A stretch of 64,000 nucleotides of DNA, from positions 52,846,524 through 52,910,523 of the forward strand of contig NC_059082.1 in assembly GCF_020497125.1 (NCBI RefSeq), written 5' to 3'. Of this stretch, positions 11,701-21,552 are shown piece by piece. This DNA is from Mauremys mutica. Taxonomy: Eukaryota > Chordata > Testudines > Geoemydidae. The notes under the pieces are model-generated. The model was not told where the DNA came from. It ran no database searches and worked only from the letters and a program-made list of their open reading frames with translations. The translations under genes were made by a program, and so were the position numbers. Numbering within the stretch: the first letter of the stretch is position 1; the number at the start of each line of letters is the position of its first letter.

Positions 11701-12303
11701 GTGACTGAACTTCTTTGGGGAGAATTGTCTCTCTCCTGTTCTGTTTTACCTGCATTCTGCCATATATTTCATGTTATAGCAGTCTCGGATGATGACCCAG
11801 CACATGTTTGTTTTAAGAACACTTTTGCAGCAGATTTGACAAAACACAAAGAAGGTACCAATGTGACATTTCTAAAGATAGCTACAGCACTCGACCCAAG
11901 GTTTAAGAATCTGAAGTGCCATCCAAAATCTGAGAGGGACGAGGTATGGAGCAGGCTTTCAGAAGATTTAGAAGAGCAACAATCAGATGTGAAAACTACA
12001 GAATCTGAACCACCAAAAAAGAAAATCAACCTTCTGCTGGTATCATCTGACTCAGATGATGAAAATGAACATGCATCGGTCCACTCTGCTTTGGAGTGTT
12101 ATCGAGCAGAATCCGTCATCAGCATGGATGCATGTCCCCTGGAAGGGTGGTTGAAGCATGAAGGGACATATGAATCTTTAGCGCATCTGGCACGTAAATA
12201 TATTCCAGCGCGGACTACAACAATGCCATGTGAACGCCCATTCTCACTTTCAGATGACATTGGTATTCTATTGTTTAACAGTGTGATTAATTGCAATTAA
12301 TTT
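11701..12303 (+). pseudogene. hAT transposase relic (C-terminal part), split by the Gypsy insertion
   Basis: The plus-strand frame has TALDPRFKNLKC, an acidic linker with SDSDDENEH, then CPLEGWLKHEGTYESLAHLARKY and PCERPFSLS. This is the end of the hAT catalytic domain plus the dimerisation domain. The N-terminal BED zinc finger and most catalytic residues are missing. After FSLS the frame jumps into noncoding 3' sequence (GTGTGATTAATTGCAATTAA), so an internal piece has been deleted. That noncoding end resumes at 19,580-19,650 beyond the Gypsy element and finishes near TTGACAGCCCTA. Confidence 0.75.
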
Positions 12304-13154
12304 TGTAACTTTAGCGCCCTCGTAGCCAAGATGGAGTCTGCTCTGCAGGCAGCTCTGGCCAAGAGACAGCGCGCGCAGGAATGCAGCAGGAGAAATCCCT
12401 TCCACCCCAGGGGCACCTGTTCCAAACCCCCCAGAGTGAACACACACACCCACAGGAAAAGTACAATGGACATAACAAAGGGAGATATTTATTTACAGAG
12501 GGCTGGGAGGAGAAAAACAACAAGGAGAAATATAGGGGGAGCAGTAAAACAGGGCTGCATTCAAAACAAGGCCCCACGGACCCAGTGGTAGCACAGTCTG
12601 GAGGGGCAGACACTAAGCAATGTGTCTGCACACAAAGTTCAGGAGGCCTGAGCTTAGTTCCAGTCCGGTGGTGAGTCTTGGGTGCTCCTGGTCGTCTTCG
12701 GCGCCAGTGAACTCTCCCCAGCAAACCCCTCCGGTGCCTCTTCTGCCGCTCTCTGCAAAGCCACACAGAGCGACCACCTCCCCACTTAACTATCTAACAG
12801 CCTCCCTCCTTATTTCCAGTGCAGAGTCACAAGCCCCAGTACTCACAGCCCCAGGCAGCTCCGGGCAGCCGTGATACTGGGTCCAGCTCCGGCCTGTCCT
12901 CCTCGGGTGATTCCCCCCGGCACAGGGCTCCTCCTGGCTCCTGTCCTGGGCTGTCCCCGATCGGGCCTGTCCTTCTCAGGCCTCAGGCAGGTTCTCTCTG
13001 CTTCCTTCTCCAGGGCCAGCCATGCTGCTCTCCTCTCTCTCCCTCCAGCTCCAGCCCTGCCACCTGGAGTTTCCCTCCTTTTTCTTACTCTCCCCCTCCC
13101 CCTTGGGAAAAAGATTTAAAGGGGCCATGCTCTCTAGACCCCAAAGGGGTTACA
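12304..13154 (-). repeat. 3' LTR of the Gypsy element
   Basis: 851 bp, TG...CA ends. On the minus strand U3 starts at 13,154 (TGTAACCCCTTTGGGG) with a TTTAAA box at about 13,113-13,120. An AATAAA signal lies near 12,487-12,495. By eye, and by the matching translations of all its frames, it is indistinguishable from the 5' LTR. A 151-residue minus frame (12,311-12,766) recurs in both LTRs and is not a gene. Confidence 0.95.
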
Positions 13155-13166
13155 CTCTCCCCCCCC
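13155..13166 (-). other. Polypurine tract of the Gypsy element
   Basis: Minus-strand GGGGGGGGAGAG sits directly against the U3 start of the 3' LTR, the expected primer site for plus-strand DNA synthesis. Confidence 0.85.
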
Positions 13167-13207
13167 AAAAGAAATAATCCTTGATGTCCCCATCAAGGTA
13201 GGCAACT

Positions 13208-14242
13208 TTAAGCCATGGATCCCCAGCAGGAGACCCAGGGCCCCCATTCGTCAGAAGCATTCCCATCATCCATCCCACAGGACCCCGAGGGGTGGAACAG
13301 GTTTCCCATGAGGCAGCTCGCCCCCCGTGGCACCCCAGGAAGCTGTAGGTCACTGGGTTCCCCTAAACGATCATACGTCAGCACACACCTGGGCTTCCCT
13401 TCCCTAGAGGAACGTCTAGGCTGGCTGTCGGATGTTGGCTGAGGTGACACCACCGGACATGGAGGCAAGATGATGGGTCCTTGAGGCACGAATTCAAGTG
13501 CATCTGGGTTTAAAGTGGCTGTTTGGGGTACAGGGTTCTCTGCCTGCACTGAGCCTTCCTCATCATGTTCTTGGGGGGTCTCCACAGCTTGGGACAGTGA
13601 GGCCTCGGGAATGCTCAGTGTGGGGTCTTCCCCTTCACCATCTCTTTGCGTGACAACAAAAGGATCCATTAGGGTCAGGTCATTCCCAACTGGATGTTCA
13701 CCAAACCCTATTTCATCCTCACTCTCCGAGGAGCTGGGTGTTTGCAGAGGACGGGTATATTTCCATCGTTGGGACCGTGTCCGACTTGCAGGTCCAGGAG
13801 TCTCAGAATCTGTGGAAACATCCTCACGGGGAAACAATACTTGTCCTATAGGTAACAGATGATTCCGGTGGAGAGTTTTGGTGGGGCCACGACTGCCCTC
13901 AGGACGTATGCGATACACTGGTAGATCCCCAAGTTGCTTCTCTATAATGTACGGGTGTGACTCCCAACGATCTGCAATTTTGTGTTTTCCCTGTAGTCCG
14001 AGATTTCGGGCCAAAACTCGGTCACCAACCCGAATCTCCTGTTGCCTCACTCGCTGATCATATCGGGTTTTATTCTTTTGATTCTGGTGACCAGCTGCTT
14101 GCGTCGCTATTCGATATGCCTCTTTCAGTTGATCTCTTAAGCGCGCCACATACCCCAAGTATGTTTTTGGGAGTGCCCCATCTGAAGACACTTCAAAACA
14201 GAGATCGATCGGCAACCGGGCCTCTCGACCGAACATTAACAT
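13208..14242 (-). pseudogene. Gypsy integrase C-terminal region and tail
   Basis: This frame holds the part downstream of the integrase catalytic core: FGREARLP near the start, a basic region (HQNQKNKTRYDQRVRQQ), a chromatin/DNA-binding-like segment (GDRVLARNLGLQGK... then LHRNHLLPI), and a long S/E/P-rich tail of about 200 residues. The same frame is open upstream of 14,242 except for an in-frame TGA at 14,272-14,270. That TGA is compatible with C-to-T decay at a CpG, which is inference. Its last ~60 residues run to the LTR edge with no envelope features. Confidence 0.8.
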
Positions 14243-14279
14243 GTATGGTGTGAACCCAGTTGCATCGTGTCAAGTGCAG

Positions 14280-15053
14280 TTATATGCATGAACCAAATGC
14301 TCTACGTGCTGGCTCCAGTATTTTTTCTGCTGAGGCTCCAGAGTTCCCAGCATGTTCAGTAGTGTGCGGTTGAATCGTTCTGGTAGTGGATCCCCTTGGG
14401 GATGATAAGGGGTGGTACGTGATTTTTTTTATCCCCATGATCTTACAAAGTTCTTTTATTAATCGACTTTCAAAATCCCGTCCCTGATCTGAGTGTAGTC
14501 TGGCGGGCAACCCATAGTGGACGAAGAACTTTTCCCACAGGATCTTGGCGACCGTGGAAGCTTTTTGATCTTTGGTGGGATAAGCCTGGGCATAACGAGT
14601 AAAATGGTCAGTGACCACCAAGATATTTGCAGTACCCCGGCGATCAGGCTCTAATGACAGAAAGTCCATAAAGACAAGCTCCATGGGTGCAGAACTTGTG
14701 ATGCTGACAAGAGGAGCCGCCTGCTTAGGCAGAGTCTTTCGTTGGATACATCTGGTGCAGGTGCGAATATGGTGGGCGATGTCAGGCCCCATTCGGAGCC
14801 AATAGAATCTTGCCTTAACTAGGGCCTCCAACCGCTCGATTCCCAGATGCCCCATTCGATCATGGCAGGCCTCTAACACGCCTTGCCGGTACTTCTGCGG
14901 TAGCACCAACTGCTTATGGTGAGGCCTCTGAGGATGCTTCTGCCCTCGGTAAAGTCGTCCATCCCGAACCAATAAGCGATCCCATTCTTTCAGCAAAAGG
15001 GCCTCCTCTGGGTGACTCGGTCGAATAGCCCTGGGATCTTTTCCCCTTTCCAA
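14280..15053 (-). pseudogene. Gypsy integrase: zinc-binding domain and catalytic core, disrupted
   Basis: The HHCC zinc-binding module is visible ([12 protein letters not shown] ... CTRCIQRK). The core follows, with its first Asp in [10 protein letters not shown] and its second in HSDQGRDFE. After YHP the frame goes wrong: the region expected to carry the third catalytic residue (Glu) continues in the other minus-strand frame from about 14,420-14,400. The switch coincides with about 11 extra bases near a C-rich, TTATCA-containing stretch. Integrase normally inserts the cDNA into the genome. This copy cannot make it in one frame. Confidence 0.85.
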
Positions 15054-15085
15054 TGCATAAAGGATGGGATCGCTTATTGGTTCGG
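14964..15085. repeat. 22-bp perfect inverted repeat inside pol
   Basis: The 22 bases at 14,964-14,985 are the exact reverse complement of 15,064-15,085, with a 78-bp spacer. It lies between the RNase H and integrase segments, where the coding frame also changes. It looks like a templated inverted duplication from strand switching during reverse transcription (inference). Confidence 0.8.
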
Positions 15086-15517
15086 TATGGCTTCTGGTGG
15101 TGCACCCAGACAGTCAATTGCTCGTTCTCCATTGGCTGTGGATTTTTCCTCCACAATGGATACCCGTTGGCATAAAGCTCTCAGTGCAGAGGTCCCCACA
15201 TTCATCTGATCACTGGGTAATAAATCCTTAGAGTGAGGTTGCCGAGACAAGGCATCTGCATCCACGTTTGTTCGACCGGGTCGATACTGCAGAGTGAAAT
15301 CATAGGCAGAGAGTGCCGCTAACCACCGGTGTCCTGCTACGGATAATTTTGCTGTTGTCTTGATGTATGTCAAAGGGTTATTATCAGTTTTTACAGTGAA
15401 CTTGGCCCCATAGAGGTAGTCATGGAACCTCTCTGTGATGGCCCATTTCAAATGCCAGGAACTCCACTTGATGTGCAGGGTAGTTTCTCTCAGGCGGTGT
15501 GAGACCTCGACTTGCAA
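15074..15517 (-). pseudogene. Gypsy RNase H segment
   Basis: This frame carries the second half of a Ty3-type RNase H: KWAITERFHDYLYG, FTVKTDNNPLTY (with the catalytic Asp) and WLAALSAYDFTLQYRPG, then the NVDADALSR motif that ends Gypsy RNase H. The first half is in the preceding RT frame. The two are offset by one base near 15,447-15,450 (an A-rich spot on the plus strand). Translation from the RT frame would therefore run into unrelated sequence after EFLA. Confidence 0.85.
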
Positions 15518-16847
15518 ATGCTACCGGTCGGAGTTTGCCTTCACGCTCTTGATAAAGGACAGCGGCTAAACCAGTGTAGCTTGCATCAACATGAAGTTCA
15601 TACGGCTGGGTGGGATCAGCGTACACCAAAACAGGTGCTTGCGTGAGCTGTTGAATGATTTTATGGAAAGCTTCTTCACACTCAGCAGTCCACCGTTTTC
15701 CAAAAGGTGCACCCACATTGAAGTATTTATGGCGAGGTGAGTTCCCCTTCTTCTTATTTGTGGGGGGGTATCCCTTGGTGAGCTCTGTGAGTGCATGTAC
15801 GATGTGCGAAAAATTCTTGATAAACTTGCGGTAATAGCCACAGAATCCCAGAAATGACCTTAATTCCTTGAGAGTTGTGGGCCTCGGCCAGGTAGTTACC
15901 GCCTTCACCTTCTCTGGGTCTGTAGCTATACCATCTGCAGACACTATGTGTCCCACATACCGCACGGATGTCTGGCAGAAGATGCACTTGTCTAAGGATA
16001 ACTTGAGGCCAGCCTGTTCCAAACGATCCAGGACTTTGCACAGCCGAGTCTCGTGTTCTTCTAAAGTGCGCCCGAACACTATAATGTCATCCAGGTACAC
16101 CAGACACTCCAACAGGTGCATGTCCCCTACCACCCGCTCCATGAGTCGCTGAAATGTGTCTGGAGCTCCAGATACTCCTTGAGGCATGCGATTAAATTGG
16201 TAAAATCCTAAAGGGCAGATGAATGCTGTCTTCTCCCGGTCCTCGGGTGCCATGGGCACTTGATAGTATCCACTGCGGAGGTCAAGGACAGAGAACCAGC
16301 AGCTACCATTCAGGCTATCCAAAGCGTCATCCACCCGGGGCATTGTGTATTGGTCAGGGATCGTCCGCCGGTTCAGAGTGCGATAGTCGACGCACATGCG
16401 CACCTTTCCACTTTTCTTTCGTACTACGACGATTGGCGATGCGTAGGGGCTCCTGGATTCCTCAATGATACCTGCTTGAACCAGTTCCTGTAGGTGCTGC
16501 CTCACATCTTCAATATCAGCGGGGGCTAATCGTCTTGACCTCTCTCGAAAAGGCCGACCATCCTGCATGTGGATATGGTGCTCCACATCATGTGCACACC
16601 CAACATCCCATTCGTGCATAGAGAAAACAGCCTTCCTCTTGACTAACTTCTCACACAGGCGGTCCTTCCACTCAGCAGGAATGGGGGAATCCCCAAACTG
16701 GAAACTATCCCTCCCAAAAGGCCTAGCCTTGGTCTTCTCTTGGGATGGGGGCCCCCTGGCTCGCTGGTATGCGGCTTTACATAAAGCGTGCATTGGCAGC
16801 TCCTGCAGATAGTTGTTCCCTGCCATCTCACGGCATTTCCACGCCAA
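15420..16847 (-). pseudogene. Gypsy reverse transcriptase and start of RNase H
   Basis: A long open frame with the standard Ty3 RT order: PYASPIVVVRKKSGKVRMCVD, then DQYTMPRVDD, FSVLDLRSGYYQV, the FNRMPQGVSGAPDTFQ block, and the active site YLDDIIVFG. The thumb/connection segment RSFLGFCGYYRKFI and the RNase H opening HVDASYTGLAAVL follow. The catalytic Asp residues of RT are all present. The frame is readable upstream of 16,847 to about 16,900, where it carries the C-terminal motif of the protease (ILGTNANLF), so the frame change from Gag-Pro lies inside protease. The RT portion alone looks intact. Confidence 0.9.
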
Positions 16848-18594
16848 CCTCTGGAACAGGTTTGCATTTGTCCCTAGGATTAAAGGTGCTTCCCTTTGGA
16901 TCTGGGCAGACCAGTGCCAAAGTTTCTGTTTCCTGGTTTACCCCCGCAACGTTCTTTGGGAACTGAACATTCAACAGGATATATCCCCGATAGGGGCAGG
17001 AGTCACAGCCAATTCCCCAGACTGTCAGGCCAGACAGGGGACGCAGGGGCAAATGCTGCAGGTGTTCTCGGTAGTAAGATTCATAAAGTATGGTGACCTG
17101 TGATCCACTGTCCAGCAATGCCTCACACAATCGTCCTTCTATACGAACAGGTACTATAGCCTGGGGGCCTATCAGCCCACGTGGGTAGCCTCTGTTTGTG
17201 GTTTTTCCTGGGGAGCCTTGTCTTGGGTTGCTCCTTCCCCAAGCCCTGTGGGTGTTTCCCTGAAGCCTCCTAATGGTCTGCTGCAATCTCTGAGATACCC
17301 TTGCATGATCTGTCTTGTTTTGACAGTCGAAGGCATAGTGACCATCTCTTCCACAGTTATAACAGAAACCTTCACGCTGGCTATCACCCCTCCTGCTACT
17401 CTCCTCTCTTGAGGATGGCACAGTATGTCCCTGAGCTTTCATCATGGCCACTTCTCGGGTCAAATCTCTCAGTGCTGCTGCCACTGATGGGGCATCTTCC
17501 ATCTCTCCAAGCACTGTGGTGGTGTGACTCCCTGCCGTCTTCGGCTGCAACACTGCATCCGCTTGCAACAATCGCTCCTCCTCCTCACGTATCTCTCGAA
17601 TGAGCTTGTGGAATGGGGGTGGGTCTTGGGCCCGCTCCCTCAGCTGCAGTTTCCACAACATCAACCCATCTTGTCGGGTGCCCCGGAGGATTTGGTCCAA
17701 TCTTGCGAAATCAATGCGCTTGGTGGGGATGCCCTCCTTCCGCACTACCTGCTGTAGCAAATCCTCTAGTCTCCTGATGAAATCAGACAATCGTTCGTGG
17801 GGCTCCTGATAGGTATGGCGAAACCGATAATACAGGTCTTCACTGCTATCAGTAGCACCGTAGACACTCTCAAGAGCGGTTAAATAGTCTTGCACTGTGG
17901 CGGCTGGTTGTGAGTCTTTCAGGGCTCGGATAATTCGCATGGCAGGTCCCCTCAGACTCTCAAGCACCCGTTTCCGCTTCTCAGCATCAGAGCATTCCCA
18001 CTCTTGGACAAGTGGCACCGTAAAATCCCTCCAGGTTTCATAATCATCCTCCCCTGATGGTACAGGTGACACCCCCGAGAATGAACGTAACCGCTTGTAT
18101 GGAGAATTTTCATGTACCGGCTTCAATGCATCTTTGAGAGCATTTCCTAGCTCTTTGGCCCATCCCACCAGGCTGGGTGCTGCAGGTGTTGGATCCCCTC
18201 CTAATGCTAAAATTAATTCTTCTCTTGTCCGCTTCTCATCTACCATCAGAGCTTGCAATTTCTGTGCTAAAGAATCCACCTCAAGTGACTCAGGCACACT
18301 AGGAGGGGACTGCTCTGCCCCGAGAATTGTCCAGGGGATACCTTCTACTTTCACCTCTTTGGGCACTTTGTCAAGATCTGCTTCCTTGGAGTGAGTACAT
18401 AGTGCTACCATGCCCTTCACTTTGCGGTTGTAAATACGGGTGTGGACCTTTACCCTCCCCAGTATTTCAGCTGCATCTAGGCTTTCCTCAATTTCATTTG
18501 GTTCCATCTCTTCTGGGAACCCCGCCACCAGCACAGCTTTGGTTACTGGGATTCGTGCCCCTCGGCACAGGTCTTCTAATAATCCTCTCTCCAT
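16828..18594 (-). CDS. Gag (PNMA-like) fused to the N-terminal part of the aspartic protease
   Basis: A 588-residue open frame beginning at a clean ATG about 115 bases inside the 5' LTR. Residues ~1-100 match the N-terminal pattern of PNMA proteins (LLEDLCRGARIPVTKAVLV, GFPEEMEPNEIEESLDA). Residues ~165-345 are the two-lobed capsid, with YKRLRSFSG, KRKRVLESLRGPA, TYQEPHERLSDFIRRLE and IREEEE, all typical of PNMA/Arc-type Gags. A single CCHC knuckle, CYNCGRDGHYAFDC, binds RNA. The retropepsin motif ALLDSGSQVTIL has DSG rather than the commoner DTG. The protease C-terminus continues in the RT frame, so either a programmed shift or a lesion separates them. Known biology: mammalian PNMA genes derive from Gypsy Gags of this kind. 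Gag itself shows no break and could still assemble particles (inference). Confidence 0.9.
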   Translation of the reverse strand: MERGLLEDLCRGARIPVTKAVLVAGFPEEMEPNEIEESLDAAEILGRVKVHTRIYNRKVKGMVALCTHSKEADLDKVPKEVKVEGIPWTILGAEQSPPSVPESLEVDSLAQKLQALMVDEKRTREELILALGGDPTPAAPSLVGWAKELGNALKDALKPVHENSPYKRLRSFSGVSPVPSGEDDYETWRDFTVPLVQEWECSDAEKRKRVLESLRGPAMRIIRALKDSQPAATVQDYLTALESVYGATDSSEDLYYRFRHTYQEPHERLSDFIRRLEDLLQQVVRKEGIPTKRIDFARLDQILRGTRQDGLMLWKLQLRERAQDPPPFHKLIREIREEEERLLQADAVLQPKTAGSHTTTVLGEMEDAPSVAAALRDLTREVAMMKAQGHTVPSSREESSRRGDSQREGFCYNCGRDGHYAFDCQNKTDHARVSQRLQQTIRRLQGNTHRAWGRSNPRQGSPGKTTNRGYPRGLIGPQAIVPVRIEGRLCEALLDSGSQVTILYESYYREHLQHLPLRPLSGLTVWGIGCDSCPYRGYILLNVQFPKNVAGVNQETETLALVCPDPKGSTFNPRDKCKPVPEVGVEMP

Positions 18595-18708
18595 TTTTTT
18601 TTTTTTTTACTGAGATGAAAGTCACTCAGGAGTTTCTTTTCTCTGTGAAGAAAAAACCCAGGGTGCGCAACGTAGGGGTGTGGGTATGTGTGTGTGTGTG
18701 CTGCAAAG

Positions 18709-18726
18709 TCCCCGTACGGGCCACCA
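18709..18726 (-). other. Candidate primer-binding site
   Basis: On the plus strand these 18 bases read TCCCCGTACGGGCCACCA, two bases from the LTR edge. The complement starts TGG, as expected for pairing with a tRNA 3' CCA end. I could not assign the tRNA. Confidence 0.65.
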
Positions 18727-18728
18727 AG

Positions 18729-19579
18729 TGTAACTTTAGCGCCCTCGTAGCCAAGATGGAGTCTGCTCTGCAGGCAGCTCTGGCCAAGAGACAGCGCGCG
18801 CAGGAATGCAGCAGGAGAAATCCCTTCCACCCCAGGGGCACCTGTTCCAAACCCCCCAGAGTGAACACACACACCCACAGGAAAAGTACAATGGACATAA
18901 CAAAGGGAGATATTTATTTACAGAGGGCTGGGAGGAGAAAAACAACAAGGAGAAATATAGGGGGAGCAGTAAAACAGGGCTGCATTCAAAACAAGGCCCC
19001 ACGGACCCAGTGGTAGCACAGTCTGGAGGGGCAGACACTAAGCAATGTGTCTGCACACAAAGTTCAGGAGGCCTGAGCTTAGTTCCAGTCCGGTGGTGAG
19101 TCTTGGGTGCTCCTGGTCGTCTTCGGCGCCAGTGAACTCTCCCCAGCAAACCCCTCCGGTGCCTCTTCTGCCGCTCTCTGCAAAGCCACACAGAGCGACC
19201 ACCTCCCCACTTAACTATCTAACAGCCTCCCTCCTTATTTCCAGTGCAGAGTCACAAGCCCCAGTACTCACAGCCCCAGGCAGCTCCGGGCAGCCGTGAT
19301 ACTGGGTCCAGCTCCGGCCTGTCCTCCTCGGGTGATTCCCCCCGGCACAGGGCTCCTCCTGGCTCCTGTCCTGGGCTGTCCCCGATCGGGCCTGTCCTTC
19401 TCAGGCCTCAGGCAGGTTCTCTCTGCTTCCTTCTCCAGGGCCAGCCATGCTGCTCTCCTCTCTCTCCCTCCAGCTCCAGCCCTGCCACCTGGAGTTTCCC
19501 TCCTTTTTCTTACTCTCCCCCTCCCCCTTGGGAAAAAGATTTAAAGGGGCCATGCTCTCTAGACCCCAAAGGGGTTACA
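18729..19579 (-). repeat. 5' LTR of the Gypsy element
   Basis: 851 bp, same ends, TTTAAA and AATAAA signals as the 3' LTR. It acts as promoter for the minus-strand genomic transcript. No difference from the 3' LTR was found on reading both copies. Confidence 0.95.
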
Positions 19580-19651
19580 ATTTTTTTAATCACAATTAAT
19601 TTTTTTGAGTTAATCACATGAGTTAACAGCAATTAATTGACAGCCCTAATA
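19580..19651 (+). mobile_element. 3' end of the interrupted hAT element
   Basis: It continues the AT-rich AATTAAT/AATCAC text broken by the Gypsy insertion at 12,303 and ends near TTGACAGCCCTA, a hAT-type end. The ATTT duplication at its left edge marks the insertion. Confidence 0.7.
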
Positions 19652-20816
19652 ATAATGCATGCCGGCAGTGGGGTCTGTGCCTATCTCCCAGCCCTCTGCA
19701 GAATCACATAGTAGATCCTATCATCCCTGTGCGCGGCAGATACTGCTTGAATTGTGCACGAATCTCCATGTGTACAAAGTTGTGTCTGTAAATGGACACC
19801 ACAGTTTGAAAATGTCTTGTGCATGGATCCACAGTGCTGTCCACTGGCGGGAAGCACTCGTGCTTACCAAGCTCTATATCCAAACGGGCTGGTGGCAGCT
19901 TGAAGAGACCATTTGGAGTCTGGTTTGCAAAGCATTCTTAAGCTCCATGTGGGTCTGAAGAGGTGCAGTCACATACGCAGTGCAGGCCCAGATCTCCAGC
20001 CTTCATTTCCAGCTTTAGGGTAGAACCTGACCCATGGGTCTGGATCCATGCTGACCGTCTGCCAGAGATGCTGCGTTGCAGGGATAGTGGGAGGGGAAAG
20101 AAGGGCTTTCGAATGTGCCCATGCCAAACACTGCCATGACTGCCACTTGGAAAGTGGGTGGTGGGGACTAAAGGGCAGCCAATCTCGCTCTGTGTTTGTG
20201 TGTGACGTTCCTTGGCCCTGGTGTGCTGAGTGAGCTGAGGGGAGGTGGAGATGTGATAGGCTGGCCAGCAGAGGTAGTATGAACTCATTCCCCACCCCAC
20301 AGAGATGCACACGGCAGGTACCTGAAGGCAAGGCACATTGCCAGCCAGCAGCCCGATGCTGCGTGGGAATCTGAGCAAGCTAGGCCTGTGGCACTCTGAA
20401 AGGGCAGTACGTTGGGCCTTCAGCAGCCTGGGAGTTGGGACTGAAGCCAGGCAGGGGACTGGCAGGCTCAGCAGCAGGGTGATACAGGGCAGTGACCGCA
20501 GGAGCCCATGGGGGTGGTTACCTCTCTCAGGCTGCCCCTAGTGGTTGGGACAGGACCTACAGGTCATCATTCCCAGGGGATTTACATCTGTCAGTTTCTG
20601 GCAGCCCTAGTAAAGACTCCTCTGTCACTCAGACTTTGGGAACGTTCATGGGAAGCCCGGAGAGCCTAGTTCGGACAGCACTTTCCTCTTAGCTCAGGGC
20701 ATTCCCTGGACCCAATCAGCCATGTAGGTTACTGGTGTGCACTGCACTGGCAGTGACTCCCTGTAGCAAAAGGGTCACTTACACTGCTTTTTCTGGTCTG
20801 GTTTCCTGCATACAAC
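19652..20816. other. No gene recognised
   Basis: Mixed unique-looking sequence. Short frames on both strands show no domains, and no TIR or LTR pairing was found. Confidence 0.35.
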
Positions 20817-21552
20817 TCATAGAATCACAGAAGATTAGGGTTGGAAGAGATCTCAGGAGGTCATCTAGTCCAACCCCCTGCTCAAAGCAGGAACAAACCC
20901 AACTAAATCATCCCAGCCAGGGCTTTGTCAAACTGGGCCTTAAAAACATCTAAAGATGGAGATTCCACCACCTCCCTAGGTAACCCATTCCAGTGCTTCA
21001 CCACTCTCCTAGTGAAATAGTGTTTCCTAATATCCAACCTAGACCTCCGCCACTGCAACTTGAGACCATTGCTCCTAATACTGTCATCTGCCAACACTGA
21101 GAACAGCCAAGCTCCATCCTCTTTGGAACCCTCCTTCAGGTAGTTGAAAGCAGCTATCAAATCCCCCCTCACTCTTCTCTTCTGCAGACTAAATAAGCCC
21201 AGTTACCTAAGCCTCTTCTTATAAGTCATGTGCTCCAGCCCCCTGATCATTTTTGTTGCCCTCCGCTCGACTCTGTCCAATTTGTCTACATCCTTTCTGT
21301 AGAGGGGAGCCCAAAACTGGACGCAATACTCCAGATGTAGCCTCACCAGTGCCGAATAGAGGGGAATAATCACTTCCCTTGATCTGCTGGCAACGTTCCT
21401 ACTAATGCAGCCCAATATGTAATTAGCCTTCTGGCAACAAGGACACATTGCAGACTCATATCCAGCTTCTTGTCCACCTTAAACCCCAGGTCCTTTTCTG
21501 CAGAACTGCCGCTTAGCCAGTCGGTCCCCAGCCTGTAGCAGTGCAGGATTCA
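20817..21552 (-). mobile_element. 5'-truncated CR1 LINE
   Basis: On the minus strand, frames at 21,448-21,203 and 21,172-20,903 give the end of the CR1 reverse transcriptase ORF. Motifs are [51 protein letters not shown] and [19 protein letters not shown]. The first part (around 21,540-21,450) is in another frame, so it is dead. The 3' end carries the CR1 tail TGATTCTATGA. CR1 retrotransposes by target-primed reverse transcription and is commonly truncated like this. Confidence 0.9.

Larger units (their letters stand above)
12304..19579 (-). mobile_element. Complete Ty3/Gypsy LTR retrotransposon with PNMA-like Gag
   Basis: Two 851-bp LTRs, each bounded by TGTAAC and GTTACA, flank a 5.6-kb internal region read on the minus strand. 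Order: 5' LTR, primer-binding site, gag, protease, reverse transcriptase, RNase H, integrase, long tail, polypurine tract, 3' LTR. A 4-bp duplication, ATTT, abuts both outer ends (12,300-12,303 and 19,580-19,583). It interrupts an older hAT relic. No env-like frame is present. The frame changes inside protease, before RNase H and inside integrase, and there is a stop codon after the integrase core, so this copy cannot encode a normal Pol by simple translation. Confidence 0.92.

Noticed and set aside
13155..14300. An env gene at the 3' end of the Gypsy element
   Set aside because: The region is the integrase tail. No signal peptide, transmembrane segment or envelope motif is visible.
18736..19191. 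151-residue minus-strand ORF, also present identically at 12,311-12,766
   Set aside because: It lies wholly inside the LTR and recurs because the LTR is duplicated. It has no domain and sits across regulatory sequence.
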